Below are positions 1 through 7,788 of a DNA stretch of 64,000 nt, piece after piece (position 1 is the first letter of the stretch; the number at the start of each line of letters is the position of its first letter). A model generated the notes under the pieces. It was not told the DNA's origin, ran no database searches, and saw only the letters and a list, made by a program, of their open reading frames with translations. Source of the DNA: Streptomyces sp. CBMA152 (GTDB lineage: Bacteria > Actinomycetota > Actinomycetes > Streptomycetales > Streptomycetaceae); NCBI RefSeq assembly GCF_014596475.1, contig NZ_MECJ01000023.1, forward strand, positions 1-64,000, read 5' to 3'. Made by a program: the position numbers and the translations under genes.

Positions 1-2414
1 GCACCCGGACCACCGGCCGGGCCGCTGCCGAGCGCGGCCGCGAGACCGGCCCGGGCACCGGGGCCCGGGGTGACACCGGGACGGCCGGCGCCGGGGCCCG
101 AAGGGGCCTGCGTCTGGGGGCCGCCGGGCTTGCCCGGGGCCTTCTTGCCGCCCTGGGCGACATCGACGGGCAGCATGACGAGCGCCGTCGTACCGCCGGA
201 GTCGGAGGGGCGCAGCTGGATGCGGATGCCGTGTCGCAGGGACAGGCGGCCGACCACGAACAGACCCATGCGGCGCGAGACCGAGACGTCCACGGTGGGC
301 GGCGACGCGAGCCGCTCGTTGATCGCGGCCAGGTCCTCGGGGGAGAGGCCGATGCCGGTGTCGTGGATCTCGACCAGGACGCGGCCGTCGGGCAGCGCGT
401 GACCGGTGACGCGGACCTTGGTCTGCGGCGAGGAGAAGGAGGTCGCGTTCTCCAGGAGCTCGGCGAGCAGGTGCACGAGGTCGTTGACCACGCGGCCGGC
501 GACGTCGGTCGCGGGCACGGCGGCCAGTTCGATGCGCTCGTACTGCTCCACCTCGGAGGCGGCGGCGCGGAGCACGTCGACCAGCGGGACCGGGCGGGTC
601 CAGCGTCGGCCCGGCTCTTCACCGGCGAGGACGAGGAGGTTCTCACCGTTCCGGCGCATACGGGTCGCGAGGTGGTCGAGCTTGAAGAGCGAGGAGAGCT
701 GGTCCGGGTCGGCCTCGCGGGACTCCAGTTCGGAGATGAGCGAGAGCTGACGCTGGATGAGGCCCTGCGAGCGGCGCGAGAGGTTGGTGAACATCGCGTT
801 GACGTTGCCTCGCAGAAGGGCCTGCTCGGCGGCGAGTCGTACGGCCTCGCGGTGCACGTCGTCGAAGGCCGCGGCCACCTGGCCGATCTCGTCCCGGGAG
901 TGCACACCGACCGACTCCACGGAGGTGTCGACGTCCTGCGGGTCCGACTCGGAGAGCTGCTTGACGAGCTCGGGCAGCCGGTCCTGGGCGACCCGGGTCG
1001 CGGTGTCCTGCAGGCGCCGCAGCGAGCGGATCATGGACCGGGCCACGACGAACGCGCCGACCAGCGAGACGCCGAGGACGATGAGGATCAGGGCGCCGTT
1101 GAGGATCGCGTCCCGCTGCGACTGGTCGCGCAGCTCACGGGCCTTCTGCTCCATCTCGCCGAGCAGGGTCTGCTCGATCGTCTTCATCTGGTTGATCTTG
1201 TTGGAGTCCTGGTCGTACCAGTCGAGGTACGAGCGCTTGGTCTCCGTGGCCAGACCGCCCTTGAGGACACGCTGGGAGTACGCGTTGGCCGCGGTGATCT
1301 CCGAGTTGCCCTTGTCGAGGGGCGCGGTGAGCTCCTCGGCCTTGCCGCCGTTGCCGTTGTAGACCGTGGCGAACGACTGCAGCTGCTGGCGCTCGCCGTC
1401 CTGGGCGGACTTGGCGTACAGGCGGTCGGGCTCGGAGAGCGTGCCGGTCTTGTCCTTGGTCGCGGGCAGCGACGCGGCGATGATCGCGCGCTGGATCGAG
1501 GCGTACTCCTTGGCGGAGGAGAACGCGGCCAGCGCACGGGTCCGCTTGATCATCTCCGGGTTGGAGGTGGCCTGCGCCATGTCCTGGGAGAGGCTGAGCA
1601 GACCGCGGATGAGACGGCTGTAGCTCTCGACCGTCTGGGAGTCCGAGACATTGCCCTGGTAGGCGCTGCGGCGGATGTTGTCCAGGTCCTGGAGCTGGAT
1701 CGCGATCGCCGTGACGTTTTGCCGGATCGATTCGAGCGCGTCGTCGTTGTCCGGGTTGTCGACGTCCTGGGTCGCGGTCATGAAGGACTGCTTGACCCGG
1801 TCGGTGGTGGACCGCGCCGTGGAGACCATGTCCGCGCCGGTGCCGGTGGCCAGCGGGCCGGCCGACTTGTCGCGCTCCTCCTGGAGCGCGGCGGCCAGCT
1901 CGGTGGCCTGCTTGGTCATGTCGGTGAGCAGCTGCATGTGGTCGAGCTGCTTCATGTCGTTCATCGACTGGTTGATGCGCAGCCCGCCGAGGGTGGTCGC
2001 GGCGACCACGGGCAGGGTCAGCAGCGCGACCAGTCGGGTGGAGATGCGCCAGTTGCGCAGGGCTATTCGCGAGCCGGTGTCGATGACGGGCTTCGCCGTG
2101 GGCGCGGCCGCGGGCTTCTCGGCGCCGGCGGACTTGGTGCCGCTCGACTTGGCGTTGCCCGCCTTGCCGCTCGCCTTGGCCGCCGCCTTGCCGGCCTTGG
2201 AGCCGCCCTTGCCGCCGCCCGACTTGCCCGGGCGACCGGGGGAGCCGGCCGGACCGGAGACCTCGTCGCCGCCCGGCGACGGAGCCGACGGGTTCTGGGT
2301 GGCCCGGGGGTTCTGGGCGTGCTGGGGCGAGGAACTGACTGATGTGGGGCCAGTCCCGCCGTGCGGCTCCTGCTCCGCCGCAGCGCTGCCATCCCTCTTG
2401 AAACGTCCCTGCAC
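1..2414 (-). CDS. cvnA1: Nitrate-sensor-domain histidine kinase, conservon CvnA type (partial, C-terminus off window)
   Basis: Membrane sensor kinase-like protein; about 804 codons are visible and the C-terminus runs off the left edge. The frame gives a Pro/Gly/Ser/Lys-rich cytoplasmic N-terminus, a membrane segment near residues 125-146 (LVALLTLPVVAATTLGGL), an extracytoplasmic nitrate/nitrite-sensing-like helical region to about 435, a second membrane segment at about 437-456, HAMP to about 515, then a HisKA-like stretch and HATPase_c with N box LLAELLENATSF (about 648-658) and G box DTGIGL (about 685-690). The GTG start at 2414 (VQGRFKRDGS) was chosen because it opens the conserved basic N-terminus; the ribosome site is weak. 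In Streptomyces such kinases head conservons followed by roadblock, DUF742 and GTPase genes, which would lie left of base 1. The assignment to Cvn1 rests on neighbouring gltX and is inference. Confidence 0.85.
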   Translation of the reverse strand, partial: MQGRFKRDGSAAAEQEPHGGTGPTSVSSSPQHAQNPRATQNPSAPSPGGDEVSGPAGSPGRPGKSGGGKGGSKAGKAAAKASGKAGNAKSSGTKSAGAEKPAAAPTAKPVIDTGSRIALRNWRISTRLVALLTLPVVAATTLGGLRINQSMNDMKQLDHMQLLTDMTKQATELAAALQEERDKSAGPLATGTGADMVSTARSTTDRVKQSFMTATQDVDNPDNDDALESIRQNVTAIAIQLQDLDNIRRSAYQGNVSDSQTVESYSRLIRGLLSLSQDMAQATSNPEMIKRTRALAAFSSAKEYASIQRAIIAASLPATKDKTGTLSEPDRLYAKSAQDGERQQLQSFATVYNGNGGKAEELTAPLDKGNSEITAANAYSQRVLKGGLATETKRSYLDWYDQDSNKINQMKTIEQTLLGEMEQKARELRDQSQRDAILNGALILIVLGVSLVGAFVVARSMIRSLRRLQDTATRVAQDRLPELVKQLSESDPQDVDTSVESVGVHSRDEIGQVAAAFDDVHREAVRLAAEQALLRGNVNAMFTNLSRRSQGLIQRQLSLISELESREADPDQLSSLFKLDHLATRMRRNGENLLVLAGEEPGRRWTRPVPLVDVLRAAASEVEQYERIELAAVPATDVAGRVVNDLVHLLAELLENATSFSSPQTKVRVTGHALPDGRVLVEIHDTGIGLSPEDLAAINERLASPPTVDVSVSRRMGLFVVGRLSLRHGIRIQLRPSDSGGTTALVMLPVDVAQGGKKAPGKPGGPQTQAPSGPGAGRPGVTPGPGARAGLAAALGSGPAGGPG

Positions 2415-2997
2415 TAGCGTCGCAACCTCTGGACCAGGCGTCCCCCCGCTCTGAACGGAAGGGACGGTGTCGGCGTCGTGGGGCAAGTGTGCGCCCCATG
2501 TGTTGGTCGTGAGTGACCGGCGCTTGTTGGTCTCCCCCTCCCCGCCGCCACTCGGCGCTGCGTTGCGCCCCTGCGCGCCGGTCAGTGACCCGCGGCGGTG
2601 CGTGGAATTCCAGCACAGTGCCGGATCTCCAACAAGGCCCGCGTACCGGGCTGTGACCTAGGTGACACATGGTGATGGGTGGGTGACAAGCCGTAGAAAC
2701 TGTCTACGGATGATTCGGACGTTTACGGACGAGTCGTTTAGGTGTGGGGAGTGACCCAGTCGCCATGATCAAGAGCGGAATGGAGGGTTCAGTGGTGCAA
2801 TGTCCGTTTCGGTGGCCTGAATTGACGGGGCGTAATGCCCGGATTGTTCACCAACTCGTGAGCAAACTCACACGATGATCGTCGCCTCTACGGCCCTTTG
2901 CCGGGAATTCGAATGTTTAGCCTGACGCTTTACAGGGATGGCCAATCCGACAACCGGCGCCGCCGCGCGCCCACAACCGACAGGGTTCGAACGGCAG
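2415..2997. other. Divergent intergenic region with palindromes
   Basis: This 580-base stretch separates the kinase (minus) from the small protein (plus). It holds an inverted repeat CCGTAGA-5-TCTACGG (2691-2709), a second GTGAG-4-CTCAC (2858-2871), and a Streptomyces-like -10 hexamer TAGCCT at 2918-2923. I see no convincing gene in it. An in-frame ATG at 2938 would extend the small downstream protein by 20 residues, but it has no properly spaced ribosome site. Confidence 0.5.
2691..2709. promoter_or_regulatory. Inverted repeat, possible operator upstream of the cvn kinase
   Basis: Perfect 7-bp arms CCGTAGA and TCTACGG around AACTG. It lies about 280 bases upstream of the kinase start and about 290 upstream of the small protein, so it could serve either promoter. 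The site is seen directly; its function is inference. Confidence 0.4.
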
Positions 2998-3177
2998 ATG
3001 AAGACGACGATGATCATGCGCAACATAGCCAACCCCCGCCGCACCACCCTGGCGCACCTGACGGACGCCGAGGAGATGCAGGCGGAGCTCCTGCCCGAGC
3101 ACTCCGTCGACCTGCCCACCCAGACGGCCAACCCGCGCCGCACCGTCCTCATGGACGCCCCGGTCGTCGGCGCGTAA
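2998..3177 (+). CDS. Small protein with duplicated ANPRRT motif, function unknown
   Basis: Encodes 59 residues from ATG 2998 (MKTTMIMRNI...), or 79 from ATG 2938; internal ATGs at 3010 and 3016 are also possible. The striking feature is an internal repeat: IANPRRTTLAHL near the N-terminus and TANPRRTVLMDA near the C-terminus, bracketing an acidic helix-like centre (TDAEEMQAELLPEH). There is no signal peptide, cysteine or membrane segment. It lies alone between the divergent kinase and the FAH-gltX unit, behind a TAGCCT-type -10. I do not recognise the family. A ribosomally made peptide substrate or a small regulator are both conceivable, but no modification enzyme is adjacent in this window. 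Confidence 0.6.
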   Translation: MKTTMIMRNIANPRRTTLAHLTDAEEMQAELLPEHSVDLPTQTANPRRTVLMDAPVVGA

Positions 3178-3269
3178 CGCGCCTGCACAGGGACGGTCGC
3201 CCCCCTCACCCGCGTTAGCCTGGAGCGTCAGTCTCCAGCCAGCGACCAAGTGAGGGGCGACAGCATCCC

Positions 3270-4043
3270 GTGCGCATCGCCAGGTTCTCCATCGACGGCA
3301 ATGTCGCCTTCGGCGCGGTCGAGGACACCCCGCAAGGGCCCGTCCTCGACATCATCAAGGGCATCCCGTACGCCGAGTTCGAGCTCTCCGGTACGAAGGT
3401 GCCGCTGAGCAAGGTCCGGCTGCTGCCGCCGGTGCTCCCCAACAAGGTCGTGGCCATCGGCCGCAACTACGCGGAACACGCGAAGGAGCTCGGCAACGAG
3501 GTCCCCGAGGTTCCGGTCGCCTTCTTCAAGCCCACCACCTCGGTGATCGGCTCCGGCGACGCGATCGAGTACCCCTCCTTCTCCAACGAACTGCACCACG
3601 AGGCGGAGCTCGCCGTCGTGATCGGCCGGATGTGCCGCGAGGTCCCGCGCGAGCGCGTCAAGGACGTCATCTTCGGCTACACCTGCGCCAACGACGTCAC
3701 CGCGCGCGACGCGCAGCAGCGCGAGAAGCAGTGGGCCCGGGCCAAGGGCTTCGACACCTCGTGCCCGCTCGGCCCCTGGGTGGAGACGGACCTCGACCCC
3801 ACCGATCTCACGATCCAGGCGACGGTCAACGGCGAACAGCGCCAGCTGGGCCGCACGAGCGACATGATCCGCTCCATCGAGGACCTGGTCGTCCACATCA
3901 CCGAGGCGATGACGCTGCTCCCGGGCGACGTCATCCTCACCGGCACCCCCGCCGGGGTCGGCCCCCTCAACGTCGGCGACGAGGTCGCCGTCACCATCGA
4001 AGGCATCGGCACTCTCACCAACAAGGTGATCAAGCGTGGCTAA
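3270..4043 (+). CDS. Fumarylacetoacetate hydrolase (FAH) family protein
   Basis: A 257-residue FAH-fold enzyme, cytosolic, of the class that includes oxaloacetate decarboxylase/tautomerase and acylpyruvase. An N-terminal cap (1-55) precedes the catalytic domain. Metal-ligand candidates are E111 and E113 in HHEAELAVVIG and D142 in TCANDVTARD; the TGTPAGVGPL loop near the C-terminus is typical. The GTG start at 3270 follows a GAGGGG ribosome site. The gene overlaps gltX by 8 bases, so the two are translationally coupled; that pairing is a context feature and does not reveal the substrate. The family is certain, the reaction is not. Confidence 0.9.
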   Translation: MRIARFSIDGNVAFGAVEDTPQGPVLDIIKGIPYAEFELSGTKVPLSKVRLLPPVLPNKVVAIGRNYAEHAKELGNEVPEVPVAFFKPTTSVIGSGDAIEYPSFSNELHHEAELAVVIGRMCREVPRERVKDVIFGYTCANDVTARDAQQREKQWARAKGFDTSCPLGPWVETDLDPTDLTIQATVNGEQRQLGRTSDMIRSIEDLVVHITEAMTLLPGDVILTGTPAGVGPLNVGDEVAVTIEGIGTLTNKVIKRG

Positions 4044-5511
4044 CGCGAACGTCCGCGTACGTTTCTGTCCCTCCCCGACCGGCAACCCGCACGTCGGTCT
4101 GGTCCGCACCGCCCTGTTCAACTGGGCGTTCGCGCGGCACAACCAGGGCACCATGGTCTTCCGCATCGAGGACACCGACGCGGCTCGCGACTCCGAGGAG
4201 TCGTACAACCAGCTGCTCGACTCGCTGCGCTGGCTGGGCCTCGACTGGGACGAGGGCCCCGAGATCGGCGGCCCGCACGCGCCCTACCGGCAGTCGCAGC
4301 GGATGGACATCTACAAGGATGTCGCCGAGAAGCTGCTCGCGGGCGGTTACGCGTACCACTGCTACTGCACGACCGAAGAGCTGGATGCGCGCCGCGACGC
4401 GGCCCGCGCGGCCGGCCGTCCCTCCGGCTACGACGGCGCCTGCCGTGAGCTGAGCGCGGAGCAGAAGAGCGCGTACGAGGCGGAGGGCCGCACGGCGATC
4501 GTGCGCTTCCGGATGCCCGACGAGCCGATCACCTTCACGGACCTGGTCCGCGGCGAGCTCACCTTCACCCCGGACAACGTGCCGGACTACGGCATCGTCC
4601 GCGCGAACGGCGCCCCGCTGTACACGCTGGTGAACCCGGTCGACGACGCCCTGATGGAGATCACCCACGTCCTGCGCGGCGAGGACCTGCTCTCCTCCAC
4701 CCCCCGCCAGATCGCGCTCTACAAGGCGCTGATCGAGCTGGGCGTGGCCAAGGAGACCCCGGCCTTCGGCCACCTCCCGTACGTCATGGGCGAGGGCAAC
4801 AAGAAGCTCTCCAAGCGCGACCCGCAGGCCTCCCTGAACATCTACCGGGAGCGCGGCTTCCTCCCGGAGGGCCTGCTCAACTACCTGTCGCTGCTCGGCT
4901 GGTCCTTCTCGGCCGACCAGGACGTCTTCTCGATCTCCGACATGATCGCGAAGTTCGACGTGGCGGACGTCAACGCCAACCCGGCGCGCTTCGACCTGAA
5001 GAAGGCCGAGTCGATCAACGCGGACCACATCCGCATGCTCGACGTGAAGGCGTTCACGGCCGCGTGCGAGCCGTGGTTGACCGCCCCGCACGCCAACTGG
5101 GCGCCCGAGGACTTCGACCGCGCCGCCTGGGAGGCCATCGCGCCGCACGCCCAGACCCGCGTCACCGTCCTCTCGGACATCACGGCCAACGTCGACTTCC
5201 TCTTCCTGAAGGAGCCGGTCGAGGACGAGGCGTCGTGGACGAAGGCGATGAAGGAGGGCTCCGACGCCCTGCTGCGCACGGCCCGCGAGAAGCTGGAGGC
5301 GGCCGACTGGACGTCCCCGGAGTCCCTCAAGGAGGCCGTCCTGGCCGCCGGTGAGGTGCACGGCCTGAAGCTCGGCAAGGCCCAGGCCCCGGTCCGCGTG
5401 GCCGTCACCGGCCGCACGGTGGGCCTGCCCCTCTTCGAGTCCCTGGAGATCCTGGGCAAGGAGAAGACCCTGGCACGGATCGACGCGGCCCTGGCGAAGC
5501 TGACCGCGTAA
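4036..5511 (+). CDS. gltX: Glutamate--tRNA ligase
   Basis: Class I GluRS of 491 residues. It charges tRNA-Glu, and in bacteria without glutaminyl-tRNA synthetase also misacylates tRNA-Gln for GatCAB amidation. The HIGH-type signature is HVGL (residues 19-22 in SPTGNPHVGL) and the KMSKS-type loop is KLSKR (257-261). The C-terminal helical anticodon-binding part is full length. It starts with GTG at 4036 inside the FAH gene. About 0.9 kb downstream lies an array of exactly its two likely substrates, tRNA-Glu and tRNA-Gln. A strong hairpin follows the stop. Confidence 0.97.
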   Translation: MANANVRVRFCPSPTGNPHVGLVRTALFNWAFARHNQGTMVFRIEDTDAARDSEESYNQLLDSLRWLGLDWDEGPEIGGPHAPYRQSQRMDIYKDVAEKLLAGGYAYHCYCTTEELDARRDAARAAGRPSGYDGACRELSAEQKSAYEAEGRTAIVRFRMPDEPITFTDLVRGELTFTPDNVPDYGIVRANGAPLYTLVNPVDDALMEITHVLRGEDLLSSTPRQIALYKALIELGVAKETPAFGHLPYVMGEGNKKLSKRDPQASLNIYRERGFLPEGLLNYLSLLGWSFSADQDVFSISDMIAKFDVADVNANPARFDLKKAESINADHIRMLDVKAFTAACEPWLTAPHANWAPEDFDRAAWEAIAPHAQTRVTVLSDITANVDFLFLKEPVEDEASWTKAMKEGSDALLRTAREKLEAADWTSPESLKEAVLAAGEVHGLKLGKAQAPVRVAVTGRTVGLPLFESLEILGKEKTLARIDAALAKLTA

Positions 5512-5530
5512 CCGATTCCTCCTTCACGTC

Positions 5531-5569
5531 CCCGAGGGGCGGCGGCCGATCCGGCTGCCGCCCCTCGGG
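5531..5569 (+). terminator. Terminator-like hairpin after gltX
   Basis: 13-bp perfect arms (5531-5543 and 5557-5569, CCCGAGGGGCGGC) begin 20 bases after the gltX stop. There is no T-tract, as is common in Streptomyces. Confidence 0.7.
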
Positions 5570-5620
5570 CATATGCGCAAAGCACCCGCCCGCCCCCGGT
5601 GGCCGGAGTACCGTCGGATC

Positions 5621-6340
5621 ATGGTCACCCGAGCCGTTCTCTGGGACATCGACGACACGATCTTCGACTACGCGACGGCCGCGCGGGACGGGATGCGGGC
5701 GCATCTCGGGGCCGAGGGGCTGCCCGAGGCGTACGCGTCCGTCGAGCAGGCGCTGAAGAGCTGGGACGAGGTCACCGCGTACCACTGGACGCGGTTCGCG
5801 GCGGGGGAGACCGACTGGGCGGGGCAGCGGCGCGACCGGGTGCGGTCGTTCCTCGGGGCGGAGCTGGACGACGGCGCGGCGGACGCCTGGTTCGAGCGGC
5901 ACGTCGTCCACTACGAGGCCGCCTGGTCGCTGTTCCCGGACGCCGTGCCCGCCCTCGACCTGCTCGCCGACGGCTACCGGCACGCGGTGCTCTCCAACTC
6001 CTCGCAGTACCACCAGGAGCGCAAGCTCAGCGTGCTCGGCGTACGCGACCGGTTCGAGGCCGTCGTGTGCGCGGCCGAGCTGGGGATCTCCAAGCCCGAG
6101 GCCGCGGCCTTCCACGCGGCCTGCGAGGCGCTGGAGCTGGCGCCCGACGAGGTCGCGTACGTCGGCGACCAGCCGGACATCGACGCGCGCGGCGCGGCCG
6201 ACGCGGGGCTGCTCGGCATCTGGCTGGACCGCCGGGGGGTGGGCGGCAGGCCCGAACTCGTCCGCATCACCGGCCTGCACGAGCTGCCTGCGCTGTTGCG
6301 CGGCGATACCCGTTTTGGAGCGCCGGACACCTTCGGGTAA
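5621..6340 (+). CDS. HAD-family hydrolase
   Basis: A 239-residue HAD-superfamily phosphatase-like enzyme. Motif I is DIDDTIFD (nucleophile and acid Asp near residues 10-12). Motif II is the SNSSQY region (LSNSSQYHQE), motif III is the lysine in GISKPE, and motif IV is GDQPDID (VGDQPDIDARGA). The helical cap between motifs I and II places it with haloacid-dehalogenase/YjjG-type enzymes. The ATG at 5621 was preferred over an upstream in-frame ATG at 5573, because a GGAG site precedes it and the conserved core begins at once. The substrate is unknown. It lies between gltX and the tRNA array. Confidence 0.85.
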   Translation: MVTRAVLWDIDDTIFDYATAARDGMRAHLGAEGLPEAYASVEQALKSWDEVTAYHWTRFAAGETDWAGQRRDRVRSFLGAELDDGAADAWFERHVVHYEAAWSLFPDAVPALDLLADGYRHAVLSNSSQYHQERKLSVLGVRDRFEAVVCAAELGISKPEAAAFHAACEALELAPDEVAYVGDQPDIDARGAADAGLLGIWLDRRGVGGRPELVRITGLHELPALLRGDTRFGAPDTFG

Positions 6341-6404
6341 TGTTCTTCCTGCGCCGAGGGGAGCGGGAAGAAAAGCCCGGAACCGAAAGCGCAAGCCGAG
6401 CAAG

Positions 6405-6419
6405 ACCCCCCTCGGGGGT
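6405..6419 (+). terminator. Short GC hairpin before the tRNA array
   Basis: A 6-bp stem (ACCCCC/GGGGGT) with a CTC loop, followed by TTGCGTTTT, lies between the HAD gene and the first tRNA. It probably terminates the HAD transcript. Confidence 0.5.
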
Positions 6420-6429
6420 TGCGTTTTGG

Positions 6430-6501
6430 TGGCCTATGGTGTAATTGGCAGCACGACGGTTTCTGGTTCCGTTAGTCTTGGTTCGAGTCCAGGTAGGCCA
6501 G
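6430..6501 (+). tRNA. tRNA-Gln (CTG), copy 1
   Basis: 72 bases without encoded CCA. The acceptor pairs TGGCCTA with TAGGCCA, followed by discriminator G; the T arm is GGTTCGAGTCC. The anticodon loop TTCTGGT gives CTG. As in other tRNA-Gln, the last pair of the anticodon stem is a T-T mismatch. It is the first of five clustered tRNAs. Confidence 0.93.
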
Positions 6502-6542
6502 CTCGCAGAGCTTATCTGCACCGCGGATTCCAGATCCGCAAA

Positions 6543-6615
6543 GCCCCCGTTGTGTAGCGGCCTAGCACGCTGCCCTCTCACGGCAGTAGCGCCGGTTCGA
6601 ATCCGGTCGGGGGTA
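6543..6615 (+). tRNA. tRNA-Glu (CTC), copy 1 (variant)
   Basis: 73 bases. Acceptor GCCCCCG pairs with CGGGGGT; the anticodon stem CTGCC/GGCAG encloses loop CTCTCAC, anticodon CTC. It differs from the two other Glu copies by a compensated T-A for C-G pair in the anticodon stem and by loop base C38 instead of A38. Confidence 0.95.
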
Positions 6616-6677
6616 CAGATCCTTCCCAGGGAGGCAGTCCGGGTCGCACCCGCTGTCCCTCATGCAGGATCGCTAGG

Positions 6678-6750
6678 GCCCCCGTTGTGTAGCGGCCTAG
6701 CACGCCGCCCTCTCAAGGCGGTAGCGCCGGTTCGAATCCGGTCGGGGGTA
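6678..6750 (+). tRNA. tRNA-Glu (CTC), copy 2
   Basis: 73 bases, acceptor GCCCCCG/CGGGGGT, anticodon stem CCGCC/GGCGG with loop CTCTCAA, anticodon CTC. Identical in the tRNA body to the copy at 6896-6968. Confidence 0.95.
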
Positions 6751-6774
6751 CGGTAGTACTGGTCTAAACCACCA

Positions 6775-6846
6775 TGGGCTATGGTGTAATTGGCAACACT
6801 ACGGTTTCTGGTACCGTCATTCTAGGTTCGAGTCCTGGTAGCCCAG
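6775..6846 (+). tRNA. tRNA-Gln (CTG), copy 2
   Basis: 72 bases. Acceptor TGGGCTA/TAGCCCA with discriminator G; anticodon stem ACGGT/ACCGT closes loop TTCTGGT, anticodon CTG. Relative to copy 1 the third acceptor pair is flipped from C-G to G-C, and the anticodon stem has a T-A pair in place of the T-T mismatch. Confidence 0.93.
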
Positions 6847-6895
6847 CTGGATCCCACAGGATCCAAGGGTCTTCGTCAAGAAGATCCGAACGTGA

Positions 6896-6968
6896 GCCCC
6901 CGTTGTGTAGCGGCCTAGCACGCCGCCCTCTCAAGGCGGTAGCGCCGGTTCGAATCCGGTCGGGGGTA
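6896..6968 (+). tRNA. tRNA-Glu (CTC), copy 3
   Basis: 73 bases, same body as copy 2. It is the last tRNA of the array and is followed 11 bases later by a strong UUCG hairpin. Confidence 0.95.
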
Positions 6969-6979
6969 CTTACGAAGCG

Positions 6980-7005
6980 AGGCCCTCCACTTCGGTGGGG
7001 GGCCT
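6980..7005 (+). terminator. UUCG-loop terminator of the tRNA array
   Basis: An 11-bp stem (AGGCCCTCCAC with GTGGGGGGCCT, one G-T pair) capped by TTCG, directly after the last tRNA. Confidence 0.85.
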
Positions 7006-7061
7006 TCGCCGTTCCCGGGATCGGGGAGGCCGGGGACGCCGTACCGGCGTCGTGGCGACCG

Positions 7062-7706
7062 TCACTCGAAGCCGTACCGCCTCGCCGACTCCTCCTCCTG
7101 TGCCAGCCGGTGCAGCGCCTTCAGGACGGGCTCGACGAGGATCGTCGCAGCGACCGCCGTCTCGATCCGCTCCCGCTCCGTCGGTTGCGTCTCCACGTAG
7201 TCCAGATCGCGCACGGCCGCCTGGTGCATCAACTCGGCGTACGGCATGAGCAGTTCGGCGTCCCAGGTGTACCCGAGCCTTCTGAGCGCGGCGACCGCGA
7301 GCACCAGCGAGCGGTGGGCGGGGGAGATGGTGCTCAGGGCCTGGGCGTTCGTCCAGCCCAGCGTCCGGATGACCTTCTCCACCTCCTCGTGCGCCTCCCG
7401 CACGATCTCGTCGTCCTCCTTGGGCTCAGGTGCCTGCGGCAGTGCCCACAGCGCGGCCCCCAGCCGGATCGTGCGGCCCAGCGACTCGTCGTCGACGTGC
7501 CCGAGCACTTCCTTGGCCGTCGCCACCGACAGCCGCCCGACCTGGAGCATCGCGCGCACCAGCCGGAGCCGGCGCACATGCTCCTCGTCGTAGTCGGACG
7601 TGGTCGCGGTGATGCGGCGGCCGGGCGCCAACAGCCCTTCCCGCAGGTAGTACTTGATCGTCGCGGCGGGCACGCCGGTCTGCTCGCTCAACTCCGACAG
7701 TCGCAT
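7062..7706 (-). CDS. MerR-family transcriptional regulator
   Basis: 214 residues. The N-terminal winged helix MRLSELSEQTGVPAATIKYY followed by REGLL is a MerR HTH. The C-terminal part (about 90-214) is an all-helical effector region of unknown ligand, longer than the minimal MerR dimerisation helix. The ATG at 7706 follows a purine-rich AAGGAAAGG region. It is divergent from the DUF4188 gene, and the 82-base space between them carries two interleaved palindromes, so it probably controls itself and that gene. No metal-binding cysteine pattern is visible, so a small-molecule inducer is more likely than a metal. Confidence 0.88.
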   Translation of the reverse strand: MRLSELSEQTGVPAATIKYYLREGLLAPGRRITATTSDYDEEHVRRLRLVRAMLQVGRLSVATAKEVLGHVDDESLGRTIRLGAALWALPQAPEPKEDDEIVREAHEEVEKVIRTLGWTNAQALSTISPAHRSLVLAVAALRRLGYTWDAELLMPYAELMHQAAVRDLDYVETQPTERERIETAVAATILVEPVLKALHRLAQEEESARRYGFE

Positions 7707-7733
7707 CCCTTGACACCTTTCCTTGGGTAGCGC

Positions 7734-7767
7734 CACTATCCAATCACCAGCACTTGGATAGTGCTGG
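7734..7767. promoter_or_regulatory. Interleaved palindromic operator between merR and DUF4188 gene
   Basis: Two perfect inverted repeats overlap: CACTATCCAA (7734-7743) with TTGGATAGTG (7754-7763), and CCAGCACT (7747-7754) with AGTGCTGG (7760-7767). A further TATCCAAT follows at 7768-7775. This is the only intergenic space between the divergent genes, so MerR binding here is a direct inference. Confidence 0.65.
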
Positions 7768-7788
7768 TATCCAATGAGGGGGGTCGAC

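Noticed and set aside
231..2342. A 703-codon open frame on the plus strand opposite the histidine kinase
   Set aside because: It is the antisense shadow of the kinase: Gly/Arg/Leu/Asp-rich composition, no family sequence, no ribosome site. The minus-strand frame encodes clear TM, HAMP and HATPase motifs.
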